This document shows positions 1 through 9,811 of a stretch of 52,486 nt of DNA, one piece after another (position 1 is the first letter of the stretch; the number at the start of each line of letters is the position of its first letter). The notes below the pieces were generated by a model, which saw nothing but the letters and a program-made list of their open reading frames with translations, ran no database searches and was not told the origin of the DNA. The DNA comes from a virus: IMG/VR virus record IMGVR_UViG_3300033979_000594, positions 1 through 52,486 of that record; one strand, written 5' to 3'. The translations under genes and the position numbers were made by a program.

Positions 1-252
1 GAATTAGAAGTAAGTGATATTAAATTAGCTAATGGTCAATTATGCTTAGACAAAGAACGATTAAGTTTAGAAGTTGAGGAGTTAAAACTAGCTAACAACC
101 AATTATGCTTAGGCAAAGAACAATTGGAATTAGAAGTAAGTGATATTAAATTAGCTAATGGTCAATTATGCTTAGACAAAGAACGATTAAGTTTAGAAGT
201 TGAGGAGTTAAAACTAGCTAACAACCAATTATGCTTAGGCAAAGAACAATTG
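1..252 (+). repeat. Perfect 126-bp tandem duplication inside coiled-coil gene
   Basis: Bases 1-126 and 127-252 appear identical on reading. Each encodes two 21-residue coiled-coil units. A further, diverged unit follows (253-315). The identity, including third codon positions, indicates a recent duplication or ongoing length variation. Confidence 0.9.
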
Positions 253-450
253 GGTTTAGAAGTTAAGGAGTTAAAATTAGCTAATGAGCAGTTATTTTTA
301 AGTAATGCACAGTTGCAATTACACAATAATAAGCTACAATTAGATAATAATAAGCTACAGATGGAGAATAAACAATTGATAATCAATTACAACACACATA
401 TTAACGAGCCTAGTCAATCTTCTATTAATATATTGGAAAGATTCTTATGA
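1..450 (+). CDS. Coiled-coil protein, probably tail-associated (5' end outside window)
   Basis: The reading frame is open from the first base, so the gene is truncated by the window edge. The visible 149 residues are almost entirely heptad repeats arranged in 21-residue units (three heptads each; leucines at a/d positions, polar K/E/N/Q elsewhere), predicting a long coiled coil. The last unit is richer in N and Q and is followed by a short non-repeat tail. Its stop overlaps the next start by 4 bp (ATGA at 447-450), so it is translationally coupled to the tail-type genes downstream. A coiled-coil trimer in a fibre or tail assembly is a reasonable inference from position; no enzymatic domain is visible. 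Confidence 0.7.
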   Translation, partial: ELEVSDIKLANGQLCLDKERLSLEVEELKLANNQLCLGKEQLELEVSDIKLANGQLCLDKERLSLEVEELKLANNQLCLGKEQLGLEVKELKLANEQLFLSNAQLQLHNNKLQLDNNKLQMENKQLIINYNTHINEPSQSSINILERFL

Positions 451-1529
451 CAACAGACTCAACTTTGCAACTAACACCGCAATTAGCCCCGCAGTTTGAT
501 ACCGCTGTTTTAGATTTGAATTTTAAAAAAGGAGAGTCCGCCCAGTTTTCTGTAACTATTGCAGACTATAACCTCGATCTTCGTGGTTGTTTGGTATTTG
601 CAGAAATTAGAAAGTTATCACCTGGATATAACCTTTTACAAGGCTTCACAGGTGTTGCTACTCAAGGGAGTGACACAATCCTATTAAGGCAATATCCCAC
701 CACTCACGATAAGTTTCAGGCTTTAAGTGCTTGTGGTATTCGTGCTGGAGATTTAATCACTTTAGAAGGTTCTGGTATCAATGCTTCAAAAGTATTGGCA
801 GTTACGGACTCTACTTTAGTATGCTCTAGTGCAGCTACTCGGTCAATCAGCGAAGGTCGCTTATTTTTAAGGTCTTTATCATCAGCTTCATTCACTGCTG
901 TACCTATTGCAACACTTGGGGCTATCACGCTTTCAAATAATAGCTCAATTTCAGCCGGATCTGTAAGTTCATCACCTGCTACTGTACCAGCAGGGAATAC
1001 TTTGGTATTTCTTGAAGGAGCTATTGCTAAATCATTTGTCCTATCACAGGATTTAATTGTTGGCGAAGGGTCAATTGTAGGTACAACGGATAACGCTATC
1101 GACAGTGGCTCTTCAGCCAGGATAGGAGTACAAACTATTATTATTAGCGCAGAAGCGGCTAGTGGTGCTACTGCTATCACAGTGTCAGCTTTGTCTATGG
1201 GAATTGAAGCAGGGGCTTTGTTGAACTTTGCTATTAGAACCAGTGACGGCTGGCAATATGTCGGAAAAGCTATTACTTCCACTGTTGTAGCTCATGGTGC
1301 AACTTCTATTCCTGTAAATGCACTAACATCACCAATCCCCAAGAATGCGATCGCTTGGCATGGAAACACGCCTTTTGATTCATTTTATTTGGCAATAGAT
1401 CCGGCAGATACTCAATTTTTAGAGTCTGGGACATACGGGTACGACGTGATTTGTCGAAAGCCTGATGGTTATACGATAAGATTGATACAAGGCAAAGTTT
1501 CTTTGTCTGACCATTGGAGTGACTTATAG
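447..1529 (+). CDS. Phage tail/baseplate-type structural protein, 360 aa
   Basis: The N-terminal stretch (about residues 20-60) alternates short beta strands around an FKKGESAQFSVTI-like segment and a DLRGC turn. This resembles the N-terminal Ig-like domain of baseplate upper-type phage proteins. The rest is Ser/Thr/Ala/Gly-rich beta-strand sequence with few charged residues, as in fibre proteins. There is no signal peptide or membrane segment. It is translationally coupled to the upstream coiled-coil gene and begins a run of virion-type genes on one strand. Family membership was not confirmed, so 'structural' rests on composition and position. Confidence 0.55.
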   Translation: MTTDSTLQLTPQLAPQFDTAVLDLNFKKGESAQFSVTIADYNLDLRGCLVFAEIRKLSPGYNLLQGFTGVATQGSDTILLRQYPTTHDKFQALSACGIRAGDLITLEGSGINASKVLAVTDSTLVCSSAATRSISEGRLFLRSLSSASFTAVPIATLGAITLSNNSSISAGSVSSSPATVPAGNTLVFLEGAIAKSFVLSQDLIVGEGSIVGTTDNAIDSGSSARIGVQTIIISAEAASGATAITVSALSMGIEAGALLNFAIRTSDGWQYVGKAITSTVVAHGATSIPVNALTSPIPKNAIAWHGNTPFDSFYLAIDPADTQFLESGTYGYDVICRKPDGYTIRLIQGKVSLSDHWSDL

Positions 1530-1557
1530 TTATTTGTAATACTTAGGAGAAAATATA

Positions 1558-3480
1558 ATGGCTGATGTAATTGTTTCTAGATCTATTCCCATTGAACCCG
1601 GTCGAAAACCTGCTGATAGAAGTATTTCAGTGACTTTACCTACTGATCAAGGTGAGTTGTATGTAGTTGATGCTACAACTTCACGTTCAGAAGTCCGAGA
1701 GTCTATGTTTGGTTTTGAAACCACTGAGCGTAGGCAATTTTTATTACAAGAACTCCCTGCTTATGGGATTGATTTGAATGTCTGGTCTAACATTGGAAAC
1801 GTAAATTACATTCCCAGTATTGGTGGTATTGAATTGACAGTGCCAACGGCTACAAATTTCTCAACTCATCAAACACAGTTTGCTTTTAAATACCAGCCTG
1901 GTAAGCAGATCTCCATATCTCAAGCGGTACAAGTGGCTATGGGACCGGCGATAGGTAACTCTATCGTTCAATGGGGAGAATTTACCCGGCGTGATGGGTA
2001 TGGGTGGCGGCTGATGACAAAAGATCGCGGTGTAAATTTAACTTCAGACTTAGGATCTACCAATATTCGACCTTGGGATAATTATTTGTATTTTTTCAGA
2101 AGAACGTCAGCTATACCAGCATCAGTTCCTTCTACTAAAAAAGTTACTGTTGATGTTGTTCCGGGGATGTCAAGTTCTACCAATTCAAGCGTATTGGTAG
2201 GTGATAGTTTGTTATATCGTCCTAGTTATTTGGTTGACGCTGATGGATTAAATACTACTTATATTGATTTGGATACCTGGGAAGACTTAGCTTATACGAG
2301 TGTAGTTCCAACTCAGAGTACGTTTAACTGTGACAAATACACTGGACTTTCCGGTGACGGGATTCCTGGTATTGATCAAGTAAGAGGAACTAGTGCTAAA
2401 CAAGTATCAACAATTACTACTAGTTATGTAGTCACAGGATGTACTTATGCTTCTAACTCAACAACAATTACTTGCAATACTTACAATGGGACTACTCAAA
2501 TTTTGACCGTGGGCATGAGTGTCAGGGGAACTGGGATTCCATCAGGAGCAGTCATTACAATTGTTAACAATGGGAACATAAGTATTAGTGCTAATACCAC
2601 AGCAGCAGGAACTAACGCTACAGTTTCCTTTAATGAAGTAGCTAATTTAGCGATGTTTTTGATTCAACGTAGTTGGTACGGTGGATCAGGTGGTCGGTGC
2701 TTAATCTATATGCCGGATCAAAACCCTCCATACAATGGGGGTACACGCTGGGTTAAAGGGCATGAAATCAGAATTGGGGATACTTTACCTGTGGCTTCAA
2801 TGTCCAGCCCAGATATGCCCGTAACTTACTTGATTGGCAAAAGAGCCGGGAATACAACCACTGATGTTAACGCTTTTTTACGTCGCTTTGGAGTATCAGT
2901 ATGGATTGACGGCGGTGATCCACGTCCCGCTAAAATTGAATCAGCTAGTGCTACGGGGGTAACTGTATCTAATGGTGTCTATACTCCTATGTTAGCTTTA
3001 GCGGTCAAGCCTTGGATTTGGAATAGCTCAATAACTGCTAAAAGGCCACAGCGTTCACGGGTATATCCTTATAAGTTGCTAGCGTCCTCGACACAAAATA
3101 CAGAGATTTATTTCGTCAAAGGGTCTGTTACTCAGATAACATCATTAGGAAGTGGGACATCATGGTATTTGGGGCAATCTTCTGAAGATAACTTAAAAGT
3201 AGTGGCAACCACCAGAACTTTCACTGGAACTATAAACTCCAGTTCAGGATATCCCAGTGGTGTCTCTGGGAAATTAATTGGGGCATTTTATGTAGGAGCT
3301 AATGAATCTGTAGATATTGATCTTCAAGAAATTTTTGACCCACAGCGAGAACTTCTGGGTAGAGGAGAAACATCTATTACTGATGATACACCTGGCGACA
3401 CTTTATTAATAATTTGCCGATCTTTGGTTGCTAATACTAATGCGATCGCATCTGTATCTTTAATTTATGGAGTTCAATAA
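1558..3480 (+). CDS. Large virion-type structural protein, 640 aa
   Basis: The start is supported by a GGAGAAAA ribosome binding site 7 bases upstream of ATG. The protein is beta-rich with abundant T/S/N/G and aromatic residues and no transmembrane segment. Around residues 290-360 there is a low-complexity T/N/I-rich segment containing two close cysteines (CTY, TCNTY), like bacterial Ig-like folds in adhesins and tail proteins. The stop codon overlaps the next start by one base (TAATG), indicating an operon. A tail or receptor-interaction role is inferred from context; no specific family was recognised. Confidence 0.5.
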   Translation: MADVIVSRSIPIEPGRKPADRSISVTLPTDQGELYVVDATTSRSEVRESMFGFETTERRQFLLQELPAYGIDLNVWSNIGNVNYIPSIGGIELTVPTATNFSTHQTQFAFKYQPGKQISISQAVQVAMGPAIGNSIVQWGEFTRRDGYGWRLMTKDRGVNLTSDLGSTNIRPWDNYLYFFRRTSAIPASVPSTKKVTVDVVPGMSSSTNSSVLVGDSLLYRPSYLVDADGLNTTYIDLDTWEDLAYTSVVPTQSTFNCDKYTGLSGDGIPGIDQVRGTSAKQVSTITTSYVVTGCTYASNSTTITCNTYNGTTQILTVGMSVRGTGIPSGAVITIVNNGNISISANTTAAGTNATVSFNEVANLAMFLIQRSWYGGSGGRCLIYMPDQNPPYNGGTRWVKGHEIRIGDTLPVASMSSPDMPVTYLIGKRAGNTTTDVNAFLRRFGVSVWIDGGDPRPAKIESASATGVTVSNGVYTPMLALAVKPWIWNSSITAKRPQRSRVYPYKLLASSTQNTEIYFVKGSVTQITSLGSGTSWYLGQSSEDNLKVVATTRTFTGTINSSSGYPSGVSGKLIGAFYVGANESVDIDLQEIFDPQRELLGRGETSITDDTPGDTLLIICRSLVANTNAIASVSLIYGVQ

Positions 3481-5897
3481 TGGAAGAACTACAGAAAATT
3501 TATTTCCCTGAAGAATTTGGTACAGATCCCAAGGATACAGGAAGTCAAGCATTGTCTGACCCCGATAGTCGGCATTATAGTGTTACTCTTGCTAATGATT
3601 ATTTTATTCCTATCAGAAGAAGGAAAAATACTGCCAATCTTCCTGATAGCGAGGTGTCTTCAAGTCAATTTGGGTTTCCGATTCAGGATGAACGGATTTT
3701 GTTATTTGCTGATACTAATGGGTACGGGACGGACTCAACTAAATGGGATATTGGACTGTCACTAACTAATGAACAAAATACTCCTGATGGACTGAGGCTT
3801 TGGGGATTGGGTGTAGGGTTAAACGCTGCTTACACCGGGGTAGAATCTTATACAGAATATAAAGACAATGCTACCCAATTAATTATTAGCAACAACAATA
3901 CGGATGCTTCTAAATATGTGGTTCTCACATCTAAACAATTATTTGATTGTGATGCGGCTAACAATATTTTTGTTAGCTTTGGTATCAAGATGGAGTCCAC
4001 ATTTATTGGTAATGGCTTAACTTTCAGAGCTGGCTTATTTAATTATCAATCTGGCTGGTTTATCCAAGTCAGAAACGATATTATCAGTATTTTCCAAAGA
4101 TTTACAATTGATGGAATTGTCAAGGAAAATATTTATGGAAGGACTGTATTTAAGGACAAATTAGATGGCACAGGACTATCAGGATTAAATATTGATTTTT
4201 CCTTGGTAACGATGTTTGGAATTGAGCTAGGGAGTTTTGACGGCAGTGGGGCTAGGTTTTATATCTACGCGCGAGATGAGAATCAGAATGGTCGCCATAG
4301 ATGGATCTTATTTGCAGATATCCCTACTAGTGAATATGTGCAAACTATAGAAAGAAATCCTATTCCTTTACCTTTCAATTTTGAGATTCAAACATCAGGA
4401 AATACAGGAGGAGTTCTTAGTCGCTACGGCTGTTCTGTCGTCAAGCTGGGGGCTGATAATGCACCTTTAAAATTATTTAGTGCAGCATCAAATACGCTAC
4501 CATTAATTCCTTCCAAGGAAGTGTTTGCATTTGCTATTTTGACTAAAGAACTTTACATAGACAAGCCCAACAATACCAAGATATTTCCCAAGTATTTAAA
4601 TGCTGTTTCTGATGTGCCCATAGAAATTATTTTCAGAAGATTGAAACTGACAAATAGCAATATTGATAGCCTTGGATTTAAACCTAGTTTAAGAGAGGAA
4701 TATGATCCTTTTAATTTGGTTTATTTAATCAGTGGGGATAAACTATACTTTGTCTCTATTGCCAACCAAGCCGCTGTTAAAGCAATTAATGTATCACTGA
4801 ATAATATTTGGTTTGACGCTAGTAAAGATTTAATTTTTGGTACGCAAACGGATAGCAGCGATATTTTAATCATCAACGGTTCTACAGGGGTGATTGTCGC
4901 TTCTGTGGTAACAGGGAAAACCAACTGTCATGATGTGGTGATATCAGGAAACAATCTTTATGTCTCCCATCCTGGCAATAACGAAGTTACTGTATGGAAT
5001 ATTGGTAACATCACAGCCATTACTTCTGTGACTTCACTCACTGTAGGTACAAATCCAATGGATTTAGTGGTGGGAGATGGACGGGTATTTTGTGCTAATC
5101 GGAATAGCAATAGTATTTCTGTTATTACCGTTAGTAACAATTCAGTGGTACAGACACTATCGGTCGTTAGTACACCTAATGCCATGATTCATAACCGCAC
5201 GTCTTTGTACGTAGCTAGTGGGGACAATAAAGTTTACAGGTATGTACAAACAGGAGGAAACTATGCACTAAACAGTAATTTTGACACCATGGCAAATCCT
5301 GATGCTTTGGCATTTGTAGATACTGCTGAAATAATCTATGTAGGAAGTAGTACCAGCAAAACATTAAACATCAGAGATTTGAACGCAGCCACGCCGACTA
5401 CTCAAACTGAAACTTTACCCGCAACTACTACAGCATTAATAAACGATACTGATGGTAACGTTTACTTGTATGACAGTGCTGGGAATGTTACTGATTTATT
5501 TTATGACAAGATATTCGTAACTTTATCAAGCCCAACCAGTAGCTTAAAAGGAAACCTTTTGAGTAGCGCGATCACAGCAGTAATTTTGCCTGGACTACAA
5601 CCTTTAGGAGATATTATTTGTAGCTTCGTTACTAGCAAAAGCAAGCAAATATATTTACAGCAATTTTTTCAAGAATACAGAGAGTTCTTCAGTAGTTCTT
5701 ATGATTTAAATGGATCTACAATTGCTCAAGATTTAATCTTGATTTTCCTCAAACATATTGGTGAGAATTTGAGTTTATTAACTGAGCAAATTATCTGGCT
5801 AGAAGGTGTCGGATTGACTCCTACTTATGGATCAGAGATTCTTCATTTCTCTAATCCTGGGTCAGCTACAGTATCATTAGTAATAGGTCAAAATTAA
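3480..5897 (+). CDS. Tail-type protein with a YVTN-like beta-propeller segment, 805 aa
   Basis: The first 350 residues look like a carbohydrate-binding/lectin-like beta sandwich. Residues about 440-650 contain repeated strands of the YVTN/SMP-30 propeller type: recurring NNLYVSHPGNNEVTVWNI, GDGRVFCANRNSNSISVI and TSLYVASGDNKVYRY motifs, about 40 residues apart. The C-terminal 100 residues carry helical segments that could anchor the protein to the virion. Beta propellers in fibres usually serve as binding platforms. It overlaps the upstream gene by one base. A receptor-binding role is inference. Confidence 0.55.
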   Translation: MEELQKIYFPEEFGTDPKDTGSQALSDPDSRHYSVTLANDYFIPIRRRKNTANLPDSEVSSSQFGFPIQDERILLFADTNGYGTDSTKWDIGLSLTNEQNTPDGLRLWGLGVGLNAAYTGVESYTEYKDNATQLIISNNNTDASKYVVLTSKQLFDCDAANNIFVSFGIKMESTFIGNGLTFRAGLFNYQSGWFIQVRNDIISIFQRFTIDGIVKENIYGRTVFKDKLDGTGLSGLNIDFSLVTMFGIELGSFDGSGARFYIYARDENQNGRHRWILFADIPTSEYVQTIERNPIPLPFNFEIQTSGNTGGVLSRYGCSVVKLGADNAPLKLFSAASNTLPLIPSKEVFAFAILTKELYIDKPNNTKIFPKYLNAVSDVPIEIIFRRLKLTNSNIDSLGFKPSLREEYDPFNLVYLISGDKLYFVSIANQAAVKAINVSLNNIWFDASKDLIFGTQTDSSDILIINGSTGVIVASVVTGKTNCHDVVISGNNLYVSHPGNNEVTVWNIGNITAITSVTSLTVGTNPMDLVVGDGRVFCANRNSNSISVITVSNNSVVQTLSVVSTPNAMIHNRTSLYVASGDNKVYRYVQTGGNYALNSNFDTMANPDALAFVDTAEIIYVGSSTSKTLNIRDLNAATPTTQTETLPATTTALINDTDGNVYLYDSAGNVTDLFYDKIFVTLSSPTSSLKGNLLSSAITAVILPGLQPLGDIICSFVTSKSKQIYLQQFFQEYREFFSSSYDLNGSTIAQDLILIFLKHIGENLSLLTEQIIWLEGVGLTPTYGSEILHFSNPGSATVSLVIGQN

Positions 5898-5916
5898 TTA
5901 AAACACAATTAAAACT

Positions 5917-7956
5917 ATGGCAACTAACACTTTAACCAGAACGGAATCAAGTAACGAATTATTTATTTATAGGCACACCCAAGCATCAGGAAGTGCTGAA
6001 AGTAGTGTGACAACTTTGACTGCACCTGTGACTGGATATAATAATCCATTCAATGATTCAAGTGGACAATGGCGAATATTAAATTTACGGATTGAGGCTG
6101 GGAACTATGATGCAATCCTTGAATTTGGATTTAAAAATAATGACAATAACAAAGCTTTATCTGCTATTTGTGGGTTTACCGTGGGGCAACCACCGATTTA
6201 TGCTACCCACATCAATACTATCTCTAAAAGTATTGCTTACGGATTTATAAATAATCCTTTCACTACCAGTGATGGATTGTATATTATCCATGAAAATACT
6301 CTTGTACAGGTCAGTGGAACGGTTGACATTGCTGCTTTACGTATTATTGTGAAGGATGGCACAGTATCCTACTATAGTGGCTCTAGTTTGCTTCTTTCAA
6401 GTATTATGAGCATATCTTTGTGTCCATTATACGTTGTTGCCGCGTTAGGATTTGCAGGAAACCAAGTTACTAATATAGGTATAAGCGGTGCTAGTGGATA
6501 TACTTTACCTACTCCAGATTACACCAAAGAACTTTATTTCTTGTGCAATGGACTAACAAGCACAGCACCACGATATCCAGGAAGATTAGCTAATTCATCA
6601 ATAGCCACTCATTCATTAACTTATCTTGCAGTGCGTACAAGCGCAACCTTTACTATTTCATATCCAGACGAAGAGGTACAAGTTCCTGGTTTTGGATCTA
6701 CACCAACTAACTATTATGTTTTGCCTAAAAACTATTCAGCAGTTCCTTTTGTTGTTAAGCTTACTTTTCCATCATTAGCAAGTTTAGTCGGACTACAATT
6801 TGTCAATGGAGCAATTGGCGCAGGTAGTTCTTTAATTAGGTCTATTAACGCTTTAACTGGACTAACGGAATTAGAAATTAGAGGAAGTACGGAAAGGCGG
6901 ACATTAGGTAAAAATATTTTTCCAGTAAGCTTAGAAAATTTATATCTTCATGGGAATCATGATATTTCTGCTTCACTCAACGTCATGCCATCACTGAAGA
7001 CATTACGATATTTAGAACAATCGGGAAATTTCACGTCTTTAAATTTAGAATTAATGGCATTTCCAAATTTACAATTATTAGAAATTCCTGAAAGCTTGCA
7101 GTGGGAGGCTTCCAACTTTGAGTCTTTACAGAATTTTCGTTCAATGTTTAATCCCACAAGATCCACATCCACACATGGGTTTTACGGATCTGCGTTATCA
7201 ACTGGAGCAAATTATCTTACAGTAATTACTAATTTAGCGATCGCGCAACAATCAGCAGCATTGCTTTATGGGTGGACTGCCCAATCTTCTGGAAATAATT
7301 CCTACATATCTTTTTTAAGTAGTTATGCTTCACGGATAAGTGGATTTAATTTTAATTCTTCACGAGCAGGAGGTGGTGACACAATTAACGTAAGCGGTAA
7401 TACAATTATTTTGACTATTAACCCATCAGCAAATATCACTAGCGAAACTGATGAATTTCTTGTAGTAAATCAGCCTATCTTACTAAAGAAGACAGATAAT
7501 ACTTCAAAACAATTAAGAATAATAAGTAGCGTGAGCAGAAGTGGTACTACTTACACAATTGCTGTAGGTAGAATTAAAACTGAAGTCACTTGTTCACAAG
7601 TAACGATAACGGCTGGACTAAATAATACTTTTGTCTTGACTGGTAATAGTATTACATCGAATATTGCAAATATTCGAGTAAGAGATACGGTGCGTATAAG
7701 TGGAAGTGCCATGACAATACCACTTTCATCAACTCCTACCCCAACTCCATCTATAGTTATCAGCAAAACATCCAATTCTGTGACCATTTTAAAAGGAAAT
7801 ACAAATGATGGTATTGCCGCACTCAGCAATACTACAGTAATATTTGATTATGAATTTTCAACATCAAATTATGGTACTACGGTAACTTCCCCAGGTACCG
7901 CAAATGAAACCCATCTATCCACAGGTACAAGAGCAATTTATAATTATTTAATTTAA
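5917..7956 (+). CDS. Fibre-like protein with irregular leucine-rich repeats, 679 aa
   Basis: The N-terminal 200 residues are beta-rich. Residues about 290-410 contain an irregular leucine-rich repeat run (LVGLQFVNGAIG, LTGLTELEIRG, LENLYLHGNHDI, LKTLRYLEQSG, LQLLEIPESL), the BspA-like style found in bacterial surface proteins and in some phage fibres. The C-terminal part returns to Thr/Ser-rich beta sequence. No clear Shine-Dalgarno was seen. The gene is separated by one base from the next gene, which has related repeats, suggesting the two act together as adhesins. Function is inferred only. Confidence 0.5.
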   Translation: MATNTLTRTESSNELFIYRHTQASGSAESSVTTLTAPVTGYNNPFNDSSGQWRILNLRIEAGNYDAILEFGFKNNDNNKALSAICGFTVGQPPIYATHINTISKSIAYGFINNPFTTSDGLYIIHENTLVQVSGTVDIAALRIIVKDGTVSYYSGSSLLLSSIMSISLCPLYVVAALGFAGNQVTNIGISGASGYTLPTPDYTKELYFLCNGLTSTAPRYPGRLANSSIATHSLTYLAVRTSATFTISYPDEEVQVPGFGSTPTNYYVLPKNYSAVPFVVKLTFPSLASLVGLQFVNGAIGAGSSLIRSINALTGLTELEIRGSTERRTLGKNIFPVSLENLYLHGNHDISASLNVMPSLKTLRYLEQSGNFTSLNLELMAFPNLQLLEIPESLQWEASNFESLQNFRSMFNPTRSTSTHGFYGSALSTGANYLTVITNLAIAQQSAALLYGWTAQSSGNNSYISFLSSYASRISGFNFNSSRAGGGDTINVSGNTIILTINPSANITSETDEFLVVNQPILLKKTDNTSKQLRIISSVSRSGTTYTIAVGRIKTEVTCSQVTITAGLNNTFVLTGNSITSNIANIRVRDTVRISGSAMTIPLSSTPTPTPSIVISKTSNSVTILKGNTNDGIAALSNTTVIFDYEFSTSNYGTTVTSPGTANETHLSTGTRAIYNYLI

Positions 7957-7957
7957 G

Positions 7958-9187
7958 ATGAAAATAGCAATTAAGACCAACAAAACAGCGGATATTACAG
8001 ACTTAATCCCCAAGTTTGTTGTATTCTTTGATGCTTCTATTCCGACAACCATAACAAGAGATGCAAATAATAAAATCTCAGGATGGCTAGATAGAAGCTT
8101 AAATCAATTTCATGCTACTCAAACGACCCTTACTTATCAACCCACTTACACATCTTTTAATAGCTTTTTTGGGATTAATTGTACGAGTTTAAGTGGAGTT
8201 AATAATTCTTTTCTGCAATTTACTATTAATGCAGATTTTCCAGCAATCAATGGAATTTTGTATGTTGCAACGGATAAATACGTATTACCTTTACCCATTA
8301 ATATATCTAGTAGTAGTAGCAATAGAACATTTGAGATCACTGGTGGGACTTCAAATCTTCTGACTGGATTAATCCTTTTTCAAGGAGAACCAAATGAAGA
8401 TGAAGATAGTAGGATTGTAAGTTATTTGAGCATTAAAGGCTCTAACTCACTGACGTTAACTAATGTGATTATGGATTTTTGCGTTGAAACATCTAGCAGC
8501 CTTTATCTTAATCCTTTAATGGCACAAGTTAACAATTTATCATCTTGGAATCAAATTAATACCAGTAATGTCATTAGTTTCAATCAAGCTTGGCGTAAGA
8601 TAACAAAGCCAACGACATTTCCAATTATAGATACTAGTACCGCTACCAGTATACAACAAGCTTGGCTTGGCATGACTGGACTAACTTCTTTTCCTATTTT
8701 GAATTTTGGAAATGTTCAGACTGCTCGTAGTGCTTGGCTTGGGAACGCAGGATTAACTAGTTTTCCTTTTGTAGCTTTATCTAAAGCTACAGATATCTCT
8801 TTTTCTTGGAGTGGATGCTCAAATCTTACATTATTTCCTGCCATGGATTTTAGAGCCGCAACTGCATTTGAAAATACATGGAGAAATTGCAAGCTTAACC
8901 AAGAGTCTGTAGATAATATTCTGATATCCATAGCGGCGGGATTAGCCAATAATCCAACCAAGATATTAGCAGCCAACGGCGGGTCTTTCACGCTTACAGG
9001 CGGGACTAATGCTGCTCCTGGGACTACCAACAGGAGGTCAAGCTGGGGTGCTAATGTTTGGGAATTTAATCTTTCTCAAATCAATGAAAATATCAGTGGA
9101 ACTATTTATGATTTCAGAAGTGGAATCACAGGGCAACAGGCTAAAAATTGGTTAGCCGCTAAAGGATGGGCGATCGCAACCAACTAA
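7958..9187 (+). CDS. Fibre-like protein with BspA/DUF285-type repeats, 409 aa
   Basis: The first 70 residues contain an FVVFFDASIPTTITRD-type strand, a lectin/fibre-tip style beginning. Residues about 190-320 hold four copies of a 21-24 residue repeat with a W at the start and TSFP or LFP at the end (AWRKITKPTTFP, AWLGMTGLTSFP, AWLGNAGLTSFP, SWSGCSNLTLFP). This is the DUF285/BspA-like LRR pattern. It is the last gene of the tail cluster and is followed immediately by a rho-independent terminator. The most likely role is the distal host-binding fibre. Confidence 0.55.
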   Translation: MKIAIKTNKTADITDLIPKFVVFFDASIPTTITRDANNKISGWLDRSLNQFHATQTTLTYQPTYTSFNSFFGINCTSLSGVNNSFLQFTINADFPAINGILYVATDKYVLPLPINISSSSSNRTFEITGGTSNLLTGLILFQGEPNEDEDSRIVSYLSIKGSNSLTLTNVIMDFCVETSSSLYLNPLMAQVNNLSSWNQINTSNVISFNQAWRKITKPTTFPIIDTSTATSIQQAWLGMTGLTSFPILNFGNVQTARSAWLGNAGLTSFPFVALSKATDISFSWSGCSNLTLFPAMDFRAATAFENTWRNCKLNQESVDNILISIAAGLANNPTKILAANGGSFTLTGGTNAAPGTTNRRSSWGANVWEFNLSQINENISGTIYDFRSGITGQQAKNWLAAKGWAIATN

Positions 9188-9196
9188 ACTAATAAA

Positions 9197-9224
9197 AAAC
9201 CCGCTCTGTAGCGGGTTTCGTTTA
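9197..9224. terminator. Bidirectional intrinsic terminator after tail cluster
   Basis: The stem AAACCCGC (9197-9204) / GCGGGTTT (9211-9218) is followed by T-rich sequence on the plus strand and by a T run on the minus strand. It separates the plus-strand tail operon from the convergent minus-strand genes. Confidence 0.85.
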
Positions 9225-9234
9225 TTGCAATATT

Positions 9235-9582
9235 TTATTCCCAGTTGCTAACATCAATCTCAACGATTTTTGTCTTCTGTTTGTTAAAAAGCTTACTGAT
9301 TTTGTAATTTATCTTATGTTTAAGAATCACAAAGAAGTAAAAAGTCCGCCTAAACTTAAACAAGGGATATGTGACCGCATCTATTATAGATACTAAAAAG
9401 TTTTTAGGCATCAAGCCGTGATAGCAGAAGTCTGTATAAACATCTACCATCTCCAAAGTGGAGTATCCACTGTATTGTGGAAATTGACGTTTGCATTCGT
9501 CTTCCCACACGCCAAACGCTTTCATCGGTTCATAAGTCAAAACATACTGCACATACCACCAACCAAATCTCATTTTTTCCAT
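9235..9582 (-). CDS. Hypothetical protein, 115 aa
   Basis: The frame is open further upstream, but the ATG at 9582 has an AAGGA ribosome binding site 8 bases away and is preferred. The sequence begins MEKMRFGWWYVQYVLTYEP, is rich in aromatic residues, and has a hydrophobic patch (TYPLFKFRRTFYFFVIL, about residues 75-92) that could be an amphipathic membrane-associated helix. The C-terminus is basic. It follows the small membrane protein at 9590-9757 with only 7 bases between. No family recognised. Confidence 0.55.
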   Translation of the reverse strand: MEKMRFGWWYVQYVLTYEPMKAFGVWEDECKRQFPQYSGYSTLEMVDVYTDFCYHGLMPKNFLVSIIDAVTYPLFKFRRTFYFFVILKHKINYKISKLFNKQKTKIVEIDVSNWE

Positions 9583-9589
9583 TGTTTTA

Positions 9590-9757
9590 ATCCTTGCATT
9601 TTCCTTTTTTGATACAATCTCCCGTTTGATCGTCACGGGCTGCCAGTGTGAGACTGGCAATATTAAGAATTGTTAAGATTGCTATTAACAGCAATCCAAT
9701 CTGATTAGGATTCCAGGTTTTATCTGTCCACTCAATACCAGTATTTATGCTAGACAT
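9590..9757 (-). CDS. Small membrane protein with Gp37/Gp68-like N-terminus, 55 aa
   Basis: The ORF starts MSSINTGIEWTDKTWNP. The IEWTDxTWNP string matches, from memory, the conserved start of the phage Gp37/Gp68 family (DUF5131, radical-SAM-like). Instead of the cysteine motif that normally follows, there is a hydrophobic helix (IGLLLIAILTILNIASLTLAA, about residues 20-40) and a short charged tail. It ends just before the next gene and overlaps that gene's ribosome binding site. It could be a decayed and repurposed fragment or an unrelated small membrane protein. No strong ribosome binding site was found. Confidence 0.45.
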
Positions 9758-9811
9758 ATTAGTTGTGGGGTAAAGAGCGATCGCATTCAGGAGCGATCGC
9801 TAATTGGTTAA

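Noticed and set aside
716-1282. 188-aa minus-strand ORF inside the 360-aa tail-type gene
   Set aside because: No ribosome binding site, biased composition expected of an antisense frame, and a well-supported gene on the other strand.
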